Assembly (NCBI RefSeq): GCF_009909205.1
Contig: NZ_JAAAPN010000002.1
Location: 248,001-312,000 of the forward strand
Length of the DNA stretch: 64,000 nucleotides
Source: Aquabacterium fontiphilum
Lineage (GTDB): Bacteria > Pseudomonadota > Gammaproteobacteria > Burkholderiales > Burkholderiaceae_C
Direction: 5' to 3'
The notes beneath the pieces are model-generated. The model had not been told where the DNA came from. It searched no databases and was given only the letters and a program-made list of their open reading frames with translations. Numbering within the stretch: the first letter of the stretch is position 1; each line of letters begins with the position of its first letter. This document shows positions 52,660-60,579 of this stretch, one piece after another. A program made the translations under genes and the position numbers.

Positions 52660-55119
52660 ATGACCGAGCCCACTGCCCAAGCCACATTTTTTCCGCAATC
52701 GCAGCCGGGGGGCAATTCCCCCATGCTGGTGGGCCTCAACCCCGAACAGCTGGCTGCCGTGACGGCGCCGCCCGGCCCCGCGCTCATCCTCGCCGGCGCC
52801 GGTTCGGGCAAGACCCGCGTGCTGACTACCCGCATCGCCTGGCTGCTGCAGACGGGCCAGGCGTCGCCCGCAGGCATCATGGCCGTGACCTTCACCAACA
52901 AGGCGGCCAAGGAGATGCTGGCACGGCTGTCGGCCATGCTGCCGGTGAACGCGCGCACCATGTGGATCGGCACCTTCCACGGGCTGTGCAACCGCTTTTT
53001 GCGGGCGCATGCGCGCGTGGCAGGCCTGCCACAGGCCTTCCAGATTCTGGATACGCAAGACCAGCTCTCGGCTGTCAAACGGGTGATCAAGGGGCTGGGC
53101 TTCAACGAAGAAAAGTGTGTGCCCAAGCAGACGACCTGGTTCATTGCCAACGCCAAGGAAGACGGCCTGCGGCCCCAGGACATTCAGCCGCGTGATGAGC
53201 TGGGCCGCATGCAGCTGGCTGTCTATCAGGCGTATGAAGACCAGTGCCAGCGCGAAGGCGTGGTCGACTTTGCCGAGCTGATGCTGCGCAGCTACGAGAT
53301 CATGCGCGACCACCCTGAGGTGCGCGAGCATTATCAGCGCCGCTTCAAGCACATCCTGGTCGATGAGTTCCAGGACACCAACCGCCTGCAGTACCTGTGG
53401 CTCAAGATGTTCGCGGGCGACCCGGCCGTGACCGGCAACAGCGTGTTCGCCGTGGGCGACGATGACCAGAGCATTTACGCCTTCCGTGGCGCGCGCGTGG
53501 GCAACATGACGGATTTCGAGCGTGAGTTCCGTGTGCAGCGCGTCATCAAGCTGGAACAAAACTACCGCAGCCACGGCCACATCCTTGATGCGGCCAACCA
53601 ACTCATCGCTCAGAACAGCCGCCGGCTGGGCAAGAACCTGCGTACCGATGCGGGCCAGGGCGAGCCCATTCGTGTGTACGAGGCCGCCAGCGATTACGCC
53701 GAGGCGCAATGGATGGTGGACGAGATCAAGAGCCTGCGCCGCGAGGGCTGCGACCTGCACGAGGTGGCCGTGCTGTACCGTAGCAACGCGCAGTCGCGGG
53801 TGATCGAGTCGGCGCTGTTCAACGCAGGCATCTCATACAAGGTCTATGGCGGGCTGCGCTTCTTCGAGCGGGCCGAGGTGAAACACGCGCTGGCCTACCT
53901 CCGCCTGATCGAGAACCCGAACGACGACACCAGCTTTTTGCGGGTGGTGAACTTCCCGGCGCGTGGCATCGGGGCGCGCACCATCGAGCAGTTGCAGGAC
54001 GCCGCACGACAGAGCGGCCGCAGCCTCAGCCAGAGCGTGACGGCGGTGCCCGGCAAGGCCGGCGCCAATCTGGGCGCCTTCGTGGCGATGATCGACGCGA
54101 TGCGCGAGGTGACCACCGGCCTGACGCTGCGCCAGATCATCGAACACGTGGTCGAGGCCTCGGGGCTGGCCGATTTCTACCGCAGCGAGAAGGACGGCCA
54201 GGAACGGCTGGAGAACCTGGCCGAACTGGTCAACGCGGCAGAAGCCTTCGTGACGCAGGAAGGCTTTGGCAAAGATGCAGTGGCACTGCCGGCCGATCAG
54301 CCGGTCGGCGCGATGGCGCCCGGCCTGCCTGCCGCTGTGGCCCAGGTGGATGTGCTGCCCGACGCCGAAACGGGCGAGATCATCTCGCCGCTGCTGGCCT
54401 TCCTGACTCATGCTTCGCTCGAGGCGGGCGACAACCAGGCCCAGGCCGGGCAGGACGCCGTGCAGCTGATGACCATCCACGCGGCCAAGGGGCTGGAGTT
54501 CATCAATGTGTTCCTGACGGGGCTGGAAGAAGGCCTGTTCCCGCACGAGAACGCGATGAGCGACGTGGATGGCCTGGAAGAAGAGCGCCGGCTGATGTAT
54601 GTGGCCATCACACGAGCGCGCCAGCGCCTGTACCTCACCTTCAGCCAGACGCGCATGCTGCATGGCCAGACGCGCTATCACATCAAGAGCCGCTTCCTCG
54701 ACGAACTGCCCGAGGAAGCACTGAAGTGGCTGACGCCACGCAACCAGGCCTTTGGGTCGGGTTTCGCGGGGGCCTACCAGGAGGCATGGTCCAGCGGGCG
54801 GGGCATGGGCTCGATGGTGGGGGCGGGCGCGCAGCCTTATCGGTCAGGGGGCGGCGGCCGAACGGCGCCGGCCTGGCGAGGCGGAGCCCGCGAAGACAAC
54901 TTCAAGGACCTCACCGCACCGTTGCCCAAAGCCATGGCCGAGGCCAAGTCGGAAGCGGGCCTGCGTGTGGGACAGAGCGTGTTCCACAACAAGTTCGGCG
55001 AAGGCGTCATCCTGACGATGGAAGGCAACGGCCCGGATGCGCGCGTGCAGGTCAACTTCGGGCGCCACGGCACCAAGTGGTTGATGCTCAGCGTGGCCAA
55101 GCTGACGCCCATCGAGTGA
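52660..55119 (+). CDS. uvrD: DNA helicase II (UvrD/PcrA family)
   Basis: This 819-residue superfamily 1A 3'-5' helicase acts in nucleotide excision and mismatch repair. It has Walker A GAGSGKT (K51), the Q motif LNPEQLAAV, motif Ia MAVTFTNKAAKEM, Walker B VDEFQDTN, motif III GDDDQSIYAFRGA, motif IV VIKLEQNYRS, motif V TIHAAKGLEF and motif VI VAITRARQRL. The C-terminus has a Tudor-like RNAP-binding fold (GQSVFHNKFGEGVILTMEG). I chose ATG 52660 instead of TTG 52654 because the -10 lies directly upstream. The ~20-residue lead before the helicase core is slightly longer than usual. No SOS box is visible. Confidence 0.96.
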   Translation: MTEPTAQATFFPQSQPGGNSPMLVGLNPEQLAAVTAPPGPALILAGAGSGKTRVLTTRIAWLLQTGQASPAGIMAVTFTNKAAKEMLARLSAMLPVNARTMWIGTFHGLCNRFLRAHARVAGLPQAFQILDTQDQLSAVKRVIKGLGFNEEKCVPKQTTWFIANAKEDGLRPQDIQPRDELGRMQLAVYQAYEDQCQREGVVDFAELMLRSYEIMRDHPEVREHYQRRFKHILVDEFQDTNRLQYLWLKMFAGDPAVTGNSVFAVGDDDQSIYAFRGARVGNMTDFEREFRVQRVIKLEQNYRSHGHILDAANQLIAQNSRRLGKNLRTDAGQGEPIRVYEAASDYAEAQWMVDEIKSLRREGCDLHEVAVLYRSNAQSRVIESALFNAGISYKVYGGLRFFERAEVKHALAYLRLIENPNDDTSFLRVVNFPARGIGARTIEQLQDAARQSGRSLSQSVTAVPGKAGANLGAFVAMIDAMREVTTGLTLRQIIEHVVEASGLADFYRSEKDGQERLENLAELVNAAEAFVTQEGFGKDAVALPADQPVGAMAPGLPAAVAQVDVLPDAETGEIISPLLAFLTHASLEAGDNQAQAGQDAVQLMTIHAAKGLEFINVFLTGLEEGLFPHENAMSDVDGLEEERRLMYVAITRARQRLYLTFSQTRMLHGQTRYHIKSRFLDELPEEALKWLTPRNQAFGSGFAGAYQEAWSSGRGMGSMVGAGAQPYRSGGGGRTAPAWRGGAREDNFKDLTAPLPKAMAEAKSEAGLRVGQSVFHNKFGEGVILTMEGNGPDARVQVNFGRHGTKWLMLSVAKLTPIE

Positions 55120-55247
55120 GCCGCGGGTTTGCGGCCTGCTGGATCACGCAGGGATTTGGTCCGTGTCATCTGCCTGCCGCGTGAACTTCGCTACAGTTGG
55201 ACCATCCCCTGCATCAACTCACACACGTTCACCAGAAGGAGCTGCAC

Positions 55248-55772
55248 ATGGCCAAGTCCGACAAGAAATCTGCCGTGAAGGCGCTGCCCGCCAAAGGCCT
55301 GCCCATCGACATCGGCATTTCGGCCGCCCACCGCGAAGCCATCGCCAAGGGCCTCAACACGCTGCTGGCCGACACCTTCACGCTGTACCTGACGACCCAC
55401 AACTTCCACTGGAACGTCACTGGTCCGATGTTCAACACGCTGCACAACATGTTCATGGAGCAGTACACCGAGCTGTGGAACGCGGTGGACCCGATCGCCG
55501 AACGCATACGCGCGCTGGGCTACCCCGCGATCGGTTCGTTCGCCGATTTCGGCAAGGCCACGAGCCTGCCTGATGCCCCGGTGGAGCCGCCCAAGGCCAA
55601 GGAGATGATCCGCATCCTGGTGGCAGGACATGAAGCCGTGGCCCGCACAGCCCGCAGCCTCTATCCGCTGGTGGACGAGGCCTCGGACGAGCCGACCGCT
55701 GACCTGCTCACCCAGCGACTGGACATCCACGAAAAGACCGCGTGGATGCTGCGGTCGATGTTGGAAGAGTGA
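55248..55772 (+). CDS. dps: Dps-family ferritin-like DNA-binding protein
   Basis: This 174-residue protein has the ferroxidase signature [41 protein letters not shown], and the terminal helices of a dodecameric Dps. A basic N-terminal tail ([17 protein letters not shown]) could bind DNA, as in E. coli Dps. It protects DNA from iron and peroxide. AAGGAG (55236-55241) supports ATG 55248. A TACAGT element at 55192-55197 is a weak -10. No OxyR site is evident. It lies directly upstream of the type VI island. Confidence 0.95.
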   Translation: MAKSDKKSAVKALPAKGLPIDIGISAAHREAIAKGLNTLLADTFTLYLTTHNFHWNVTGPMFNTLHNMFMEQYTELWNAVDPIAERIRALGYPAIGSFADFGKATSLPDAPVEPPKAKEMIRILVAGHEAVARTARSLYPLVDEASDEPTADLLTQRLDIHEKTAWMLRSMLEE

Positions 55773-55787
55773 TGGATGGTTGGTGGA

Positions 55788-55805
55788 GTTGCATCCAGTT
55801 GCAAC
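55788..55805. promoter_or_regulatory. 18-base palindrome upstream of vgrG
   Basis: GTTGCA-TCCAGT-TGCAAC is an exact dyad with 6-base arms and a 6-base centre, 84-101 bases before the vgrG ATG. It has the form of a dimeric repressor or activator site. The regulator is unknown. Confidence 0.45.
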
Positions 55806-55888
55806 TTCCCCCCCATCAGATGGAATTGAACGCATAAGGGGCCGACCTAGACTTGCTTGCTTAAACAGGCAAAACCCAGGAAGGCCCC

Positions 55889-58800
55889 ATGACCCCGCGC
55901 AACCCGCTGGCGGCACTGCTGCCGCATTGGCCGAACTGGCAAAGCCAGAGCCGGCTGTACCAGCTTGAAGCGGTGGGGCAAGGCGAGCTGCCCGGTGAGT
56001 TGATGGTCGAGCGCTTTGCGCTGCACGACGCGCTGTCCGAGCCCTTCATGCTGGATGTGCAGGTCTTGTCGCTTCAGGCCGATCTGCCCTTGAAGCGCCT
56101 GTACGCGCGCCCCGTTCGCCTGGGGCTCACGCTGGCCGATGGCAGCCGCAGCCACCGCAGCGGCTACATCACGCGCGCCAGCGCCCTGGCGGCCGATGGC
56201 GGCCTGGCGCGCTACAGCCTGCTGATCCAGCCCTGGCCCGCGCTGCTCGACCACACCCTGGCTAGCCGCGTTTGGCAAAACCGCTCGATCATCGAGATCG
56301 TCGACGACGTGCTGGCCGAGCACACCCGCGTGGCCGCCTGGCGCTGGTCGGATGAAGTGGCCGCCCACGTGCGCGACGGGCTGTATCGCCGCCAAGGCGG
56401 CCAACGCCCCTACTGCGTGCAATACCGCGAGACCGATCTGGCCTTCATCCAGCGCCTGCTGGCCGAAGAAGGCATCGGCTGGCGCGTGGAAGAAGACATC
56501 GGCAAGGGCAGCAAAGACGCGAGCGCTGGCCAGGCCCCTGGCGGCCACACCGTCGTCTTCTTTGCCCACAGCCATGCTCAGCCCGAAGACGCCACCAGTG
56601 CCAGCCCCGTGGGCGGGCGCGGCATCCGCTACCACCGAAGCAGCAGCCAGGAAGAGCAAGACAGCATCCAGGCCCTAGGCGCCGTGCGCCAGCTCGGCCC
56701 CACCGCCACCGTCGTGCTCAGCTGGGACAGCACCGCCCAACAGGCCCAGCACGCCGAGGTGCCCACCCACCACCAGTGGGGCGGCCCCGAGGCCCGCAGC
56801 CTGCACAGCTGGCTGAGCCAGTACGACCCGCACCACAGCCTGACCGCACTGGGCGCAGACCCCGCCGCCTGCGCCACCTTGCTGCAAGAAGCGCAGGAGG
56901 CCCGCTACAAGAGCTGGCTGGGCCGCGCCAGCGTGCGCACCCTGCGCCCGGGCACCTGGGCCGAGGTCACGCAGTCCACGCTCGATGCGCTGGCCGATTT
57001 AGGCCAGGGCAGCGCAGACGATCGCGCCTTCTTGTTCACCCATGTGCAGGCCGTGGGCATCAACAACCTGCCCAAGGACCTGGCCCAGGCGGTGCAAGCC
57101 AACCTCGGCCCCGCCGACTGGCCTGCGCTGCCCAGCCTGCCAGCCCAGCAGCTCACCGGCCCGGCTGACCCCGGTGCACCAGTCGCCAGCGCTGACCTCG
57201 AGCCCTTGATCGCCCAGGCCCAGGCCAGCGGCTACGCCTGCGCCTTCGAGGCCCTGCGCCGCAACGTGCCCTGGCGCCCCGTGCTGCTGGACGCCACCGG
57301 CACCCGGCCCCGCCCGCGCCCCACCGCGCTGGGGTTTCAGACGGCGGTGGTGGTGGGCCCCACCGGCCAGCCGCAGGCCCAAGGCGCCGACGAGCTCTAC
57401 ACCGACGGACAGGGCCGCGTGAAGGTGCGCTTTCATTGGCAGGCCAACCCCTATGCCCCGCCCCAGCGCGCGCAAAGCGATCACAGCTGCTGGCTGCGCG
57501 TGGCCCAAGGCCACAGCGGCGCTGGCATGGGCCAGCAGTTCATCCCCCGCATCGGGCAAGAGGTGCTGGTCGGCTTTCTGAACAACGACATCGACCTGCC
57601 CTATGTGCAGGCCAGCCTGTACAACGGCCAAGGCGAAGCCGGTATCCCGCGCACGCCCGGCGGGCAGGCCGCAGCCCACGACACCAGCGCCTACCAAGCC
57701 TCGACCGACCACCGCCCCAGCGCCCAGGGCAACCGCATCGGCAGCGGCACCGGCGGCCACAGCCCCGCCTGGCACGGTGGCGCCCCGGGCGCAGCCCAGA
57801 CAGGGCAAGACGGCCAGGCCAACGCCGCCGCGCTCAGCGGTGTCAAGAGCAAGGAGTTCGGCGGCCAGGGCGCCAACCAACTCGTGCTGGATGACACCCC
57901 CAGCCAGGGCCGCATCCAGCTGCACACCACCCAGCACCAGAGCTGGCTGCAGATGGGCCACCTGCTGCACCAGGCTGACAACCACCGCGGCAGCTTCCGC
58001 GGCCTGGGGCTGGAGCTGCGCACCGACGCCTGGGGCGGCATCCGCGCCGTGCGCGGCGTGATGCTCAGCACCTATGGCTTGAGGAATGGCTTGGGCCAGA
58101 CGGCGGAGCCCGCAGGCGACAACGCCGCCGGCATCGCGCTGGCCAAGCAGCTGCAGCAACTGGCCACCACCTTCGGCCAGGCCGCCACCACCCACCAGAC
58201 CGTAGCCCTGGCCGCCGCCCAAGGCAGCCACGCTGCCAACCAGAGCACGCTGGACGACGCCCTGGCCCCGGCTGCCGCACTCACCAAGAGCCTGCAAGGC
58301 AGCGTCAGCACCACCAGCCTGCCCAATGCCATCGCCGATGCGGCGGACAAGGCCACAGCCACCGGGCAAGACAAAGTGCCCCACATGGCCGACCCCAACC
58401 TCGCCCTCATCGGCAAGGCGGGCATCGGGCTGACTGCCGGGCAAGACATCCATCTGAGCAGCGGCGACGCCACGACGCTGGCCAGCGGCGAAGACACCCA
58501 CTGGGCCATCGGCGGCCAGGCCTGCATCCACACCGGCCAGGCCATCGGCGTGCTGGCCGGGGCCATTCAGGCAGGCAGCGAGGCCGCAGGCAAGGGGCTG
58601 ACGCTGATGGCCGCCAGCGGCCCCATCGACCTGCAGGCGCAGGCCGGGCCGGCGCAGATCGCCGCCAAGCAGCGGCTGGAGTTGAAGACAGCCAGCGGGG
58701 TGGTCAACCTCGCCGCAGCCAAGAAGGTCACGCTGGCCGTCAGCGGCGGGGCGAGCATCACCATCGAGGGCGGGCAGCTCACCGTGCAGTGCCCCGGAAC

Positions 58801-58942
58801 GCTGACGGTCAAGGCGAGCAAGCGGTCGATGGTGGGGGGCGGGACGATGTCCCTGAGCTTCCCTGCCATGCCCAAAACCGTCTGCGTGGAGTGTTTGCGC
58901 AAATCGCTTCAGGCCGCACCCGCCTTCACCCGACTGGAGTGA
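55889..58942 (+). CDS. vgrG: Type VI secretion spike protein VgrG
   Basis: This 1017-residue protein has the gp27-like base (about 15-400, LMVERFALHDALSEPFMLDVQVLSLQADLPL, IIEIVDDVLAEH), the gp5-like OB fold (ADELYTDGQGRVKVRFHWQ, SCWLRVAQGHSGAGMGQQFIPRIGQEVLVGFLNNDIDLPYV) and a long DUF2345/beta-helix region rich in Gly/Ala/Gln. No enzymatic domain follows; the C-terminus ends with a short Cys-containing tail (MPKTVCVECLRKSLQAAP), a likely docking peptide for the DUF4123 adaptor next door. AGGAAGG precedes the ATG. No structural T6SS genes lie in the window, so this is an orphan vgrG-effector locus. Confidence 0.95.
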   Translation: MTPRNPLAALLPHWPNWQSQSRLYQLEAVGQGELPGELMVERFALHDALSEPFMLDVQVLSLQADLPLKRLYARPVRLGLTLADGSRSHRSGYITRASALAADGGLARYSLLIQPWPALLDHTLASRVWQNRSIIEIVDDVLAEHTRVAAWRWSDEVAAHVRDGLYRRQGGQRPYCVQYRETDLAFIQRLLAEEGIGWRVEEDIGKGSKDASAGQAPGGHTVVFFAHSHAQPEDATSASPVGGRGIRYHRSSSQEEQDSIQALGAVRQLGPTATVVLSWDSTAQQAQHAEVPTHHQWGGPEARSLHSWLSQYDPHHSLTALGADPAACATLLQEAQEARYKSWLGRASVRTLRPGTWAEVTQSTLDALADLGQGSADDRAFLFTHVQAVGINNLPKDLAQAVQANLGPADWPALPSLPAQQLTGPADPGAPVASADLEPLIAQAQASGYACAFEALRRNVPWRPVLLDATGTRPRPRPTALGFQTAVVVGPTGQPQAQGADELYTDGQGRVKVRFHWQANPYAPPQRAQSDHSCWLRVAQGHSGAGMGQQFIPRIGQEVLVGFLNNDIDLPYVQASLYNGQGEAGIPRTPGGQAAAHDTSAYQASTDHRPSAQGNRIGSGTGGHSPAWHGGAPGAAQTGQDGQANAAALSGVKSKEFGGQGANQLVLDDTPSQGRIQLHTTQHQSWLQMGHLLHQADNHRGSFRGLGLELRTDAWGGIRAVRGVMLSTYGLRNGLGQTAEPAGDNAAGIALAKQLQQLATTFGQAATTHQTVALAAAQGSHAANQSTLDDALAPAAALTKSLQGSVSTTSLPNAIADAADKATATGQDKVPHMADPNLALIGKAGIGLTAGQDIHLSSGDATTLASGEDTHWAIGGQACIHTGQAIGVLAGAIQAGSEAAGKGLTLMAASGPIDLQAQAGPAQIAAKQRLELKTASGVVNLAAAKKVTLAVSGGASITIEGGQLTVQCPGTLTVKASKRSMVGGGTMSLSFPAMPKTVCVECLRKSLQAAPAFTRLE

Positions 58943-58946
58943 GCCC

Positions 58947-59816
58947 GTGATCAACCACTTCGCTGATGATTGCGTCGATCAACTGCTGACCATGGTGGCT
59001 GGCTCGCCGAACCCCTGCCATCTGCTGATTGACGGTGTATTCCTGGAATCCCTCCAATCGGTACTGAGGGGCTGGCCTTCGCCTATCTCGAACCAATGCG
59101 CGTTGTTCAATGAGCGAGCCAACGGCGACACCCAAACCCTCGCGGCGTCACCCTGGCTGCTGCCCATCGCTGGCGACGCGCCGGCGGTGCGCGAGCTGCT
59201 GGTACGCTGCGACCGGCTACCCGCAGTCACCCTGATCCGTTCACCCTCGAATATCACCACCCTGCTGGGTCGCCTGAAACGATGGACGGTCGTGAACTGC
59301 GGAGGCGTCCACTTCAACTTCCGCTATCCAGACACACGTCGCTTGCCGGGTGTCTTCAGCGTCATGACCAAAACGCAACGCAGCAGCTTGTTTGGTAACG
59401 ATGCCTGGTCATACATCGGGCGAGATGGACGCTGGCATCACTTGCCTTCGTGCTCGGCCCCCATGGACGGTCGCACCACATCATTCGAGGACTCGGCTGA
59501 CCCGGAGCTGACTGACGCACAGTTCGCAACCTTGTTGAGCGACAGCGAAGCGGACGAACAGCTGGCCGTCGTCTGGCTGGATCTGCCAGAGAACGCCCCA
59601 GCGCGCACGACCGCGTTACCTTCGGAGGTCCATGAGTGGACGAAGTCCGCGCTGGCGCAGGCAGACCGATTGACAATCACCGACATGCCCGAACGCACAC
59701 GCCTTTGCGCATGGGTGCTTTCAGGTGATCCGACTGCGCGCTTGGCGAAGTTGATGCAGCAGACCTGCGGGCCCTTCAGTGCAATCGAAGATAACCTTGT
59801 GCGGGAAGGGATCTGA
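58947..59816 (+). CDS. DUF4123 type VI effector-loading adaptor
   Basis: This 289-residue protein begins with the DUF4123 pattern: CHLLIDGVFLESLQSVLRG, the internal SPWLLPIAG (in place of the commoner GPWLV) and the late MFRYYDPRVL-like NFRYPDTRRLPGVFSVM. DUF4123 proteins act as chaperones/adaptors (Tap/Tec) that load a cargo effector onto its cognate VgrG. It starts at GTG 58947, four bases after vgrG, with GGAG seven bases before it. Location between vgrG and the Tle1 gene indicates that Tle1 is the cargo. The base composition from here to the end of the effector is visibly less GC-rich than the housekeeping genes. Confidence 0.9.
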   Translation: MINHFADDCVDQLLTMVAGSPNPCHLLIDGVFLESLQSVLRGWPSPISNQCALFNERANGDTQTLAASPWLLPIAGDAPAVRELLVRCDRLPAVTLIRSPSNITTLLGRLKRWTVVNCGGVHFNFRYPDTRRLPGVFSVMTKTQRSSLFGNDAWSYIGRDGRWHHLPSCSAPMDGRTTSFEDSADPELTDAQFATLLSDSEADEQLAVVWLDLPENAPARTTALPSEVHEWTKSALAQADRLTITDMPERTRLCAWVLSGDPTARLAKLMQQTCGPFSAIEDNLVREGI

Positions 59817-59817
59817 C

Positions 59818-60579
59818 ATGTCGCTGTTTTCCAGTTTGAACACGCTGCGACTGGTGCGTGTCACAAGCGCCTCGCTGTCCATCGTGCTGGCCTTGCTGCT
59901 TCCAGCAGCATGTGCACGCACGGATGACACCGTTGGTGTATCGGTCTCTGCCATCAACTACACCGACAAAGAACTCAACGGATTCATTTTTGAGCAACCT
60001 GGCAGCGAGACGAGAGTGGCCGGTGGCGTGCCTGTCAGACCCTTTCAAGGGGCGGGTCGAATGTGCTGCTTCAGTCTGCCAAAGACATGGCGTCCGGGCA
60101 TCAAGGTACAACTTGAGTACGACTGGTGGCAGGGGGAAGACAAACCACGTCAGTACATCACCAAGGAGTTCGAGGTGCCGCCCTATCCTGACGGGCAGGT
60201 GGGCACGCTGTGGGCGCTTTTTTATCCCGATGGGAGTGTCGAGGTCGTTTCCAGCGACTTCGCGCCTGGTCACGACAAATGGCCCGGCAAGATCAACGGG
60301 GGGCCCATTCCCACGCTGGAGTACCGCCGCAAGGTTTGGCAAGAGGATTACGACCGACTCCAACAGCAAGCCAACGATTTTGCACACATGTCCACGAGCC
60401 CCTCCAACAAGGACATCGAAGAGTCTTGGAAGTTCGACATGGCGAGACGTCCTGAGGCCGTCCAGGGATTCAGAGGTCCTCAGGATCCTCGCTATATCGA
60501 GCAGGTTAGAACGCAGTTCGCTGAATCTTTTGAAAGCACGAAGCTGCGAATGCAGCAAATGGAGAGGGATCGCCCATGA
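59818..60579 (+). CDS. DUF3304 exported protein, probable Tle1 immunity factor
   Basis: This 253-residue protein has a signal sequence (VTSASLSIVLALLLPAACA). C32 could be lipidated, but the preceding PAA is not a canonical lipobox, and cleavage after ACA by signal peptidase I is also possible. The mature part fits DUF3304: VSVSAINYTDKELNGFIFEQPGS, GGGRMCCFSLPKTWRPGIKV-like and VEYDWW-like LEYDWWQG, then VVSSDFAPGHDKWPGKINGG. Proteins of this kind accompany Tle1 lipases, and periplasmic or lipid-anchored immunity proteins block them. AAGGG seven bases before the ATG sets the start; it begins one base after the adaptor stop and overlaps the effector ATG by four bases. Immunity function is inference. 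Confidence 0.8.
   Translation: MSLFSSLNTLRLVRVTSASLSIVLALLLPAACARTDDTVGVSVSAINYTDKELNGFIFEQPGSETRVAGGVPVRPFQGAGRMCCFSLPKTWRPGIKVQLEYDWWQGEDKPRQYITKEFEVPPYPDGQVGTLWALFYPDGSVEVVSSDFAPGHDKWPGKINGGPIPTLEYRRKVWQEDYDRLQQQANDFAHMSTSPSNKDIEESWKFDMARRPEAVQGFRGPQDPRYIEQVRTQFAESFESTKLRMQQMERDRP

Noticed and set aside
56999-58954. 651-codon open frame antisense to vgrG
   Set aside because: It is a Gly/Ala/His-rich mirror of the VgrG repeats; no start signal or family signature.
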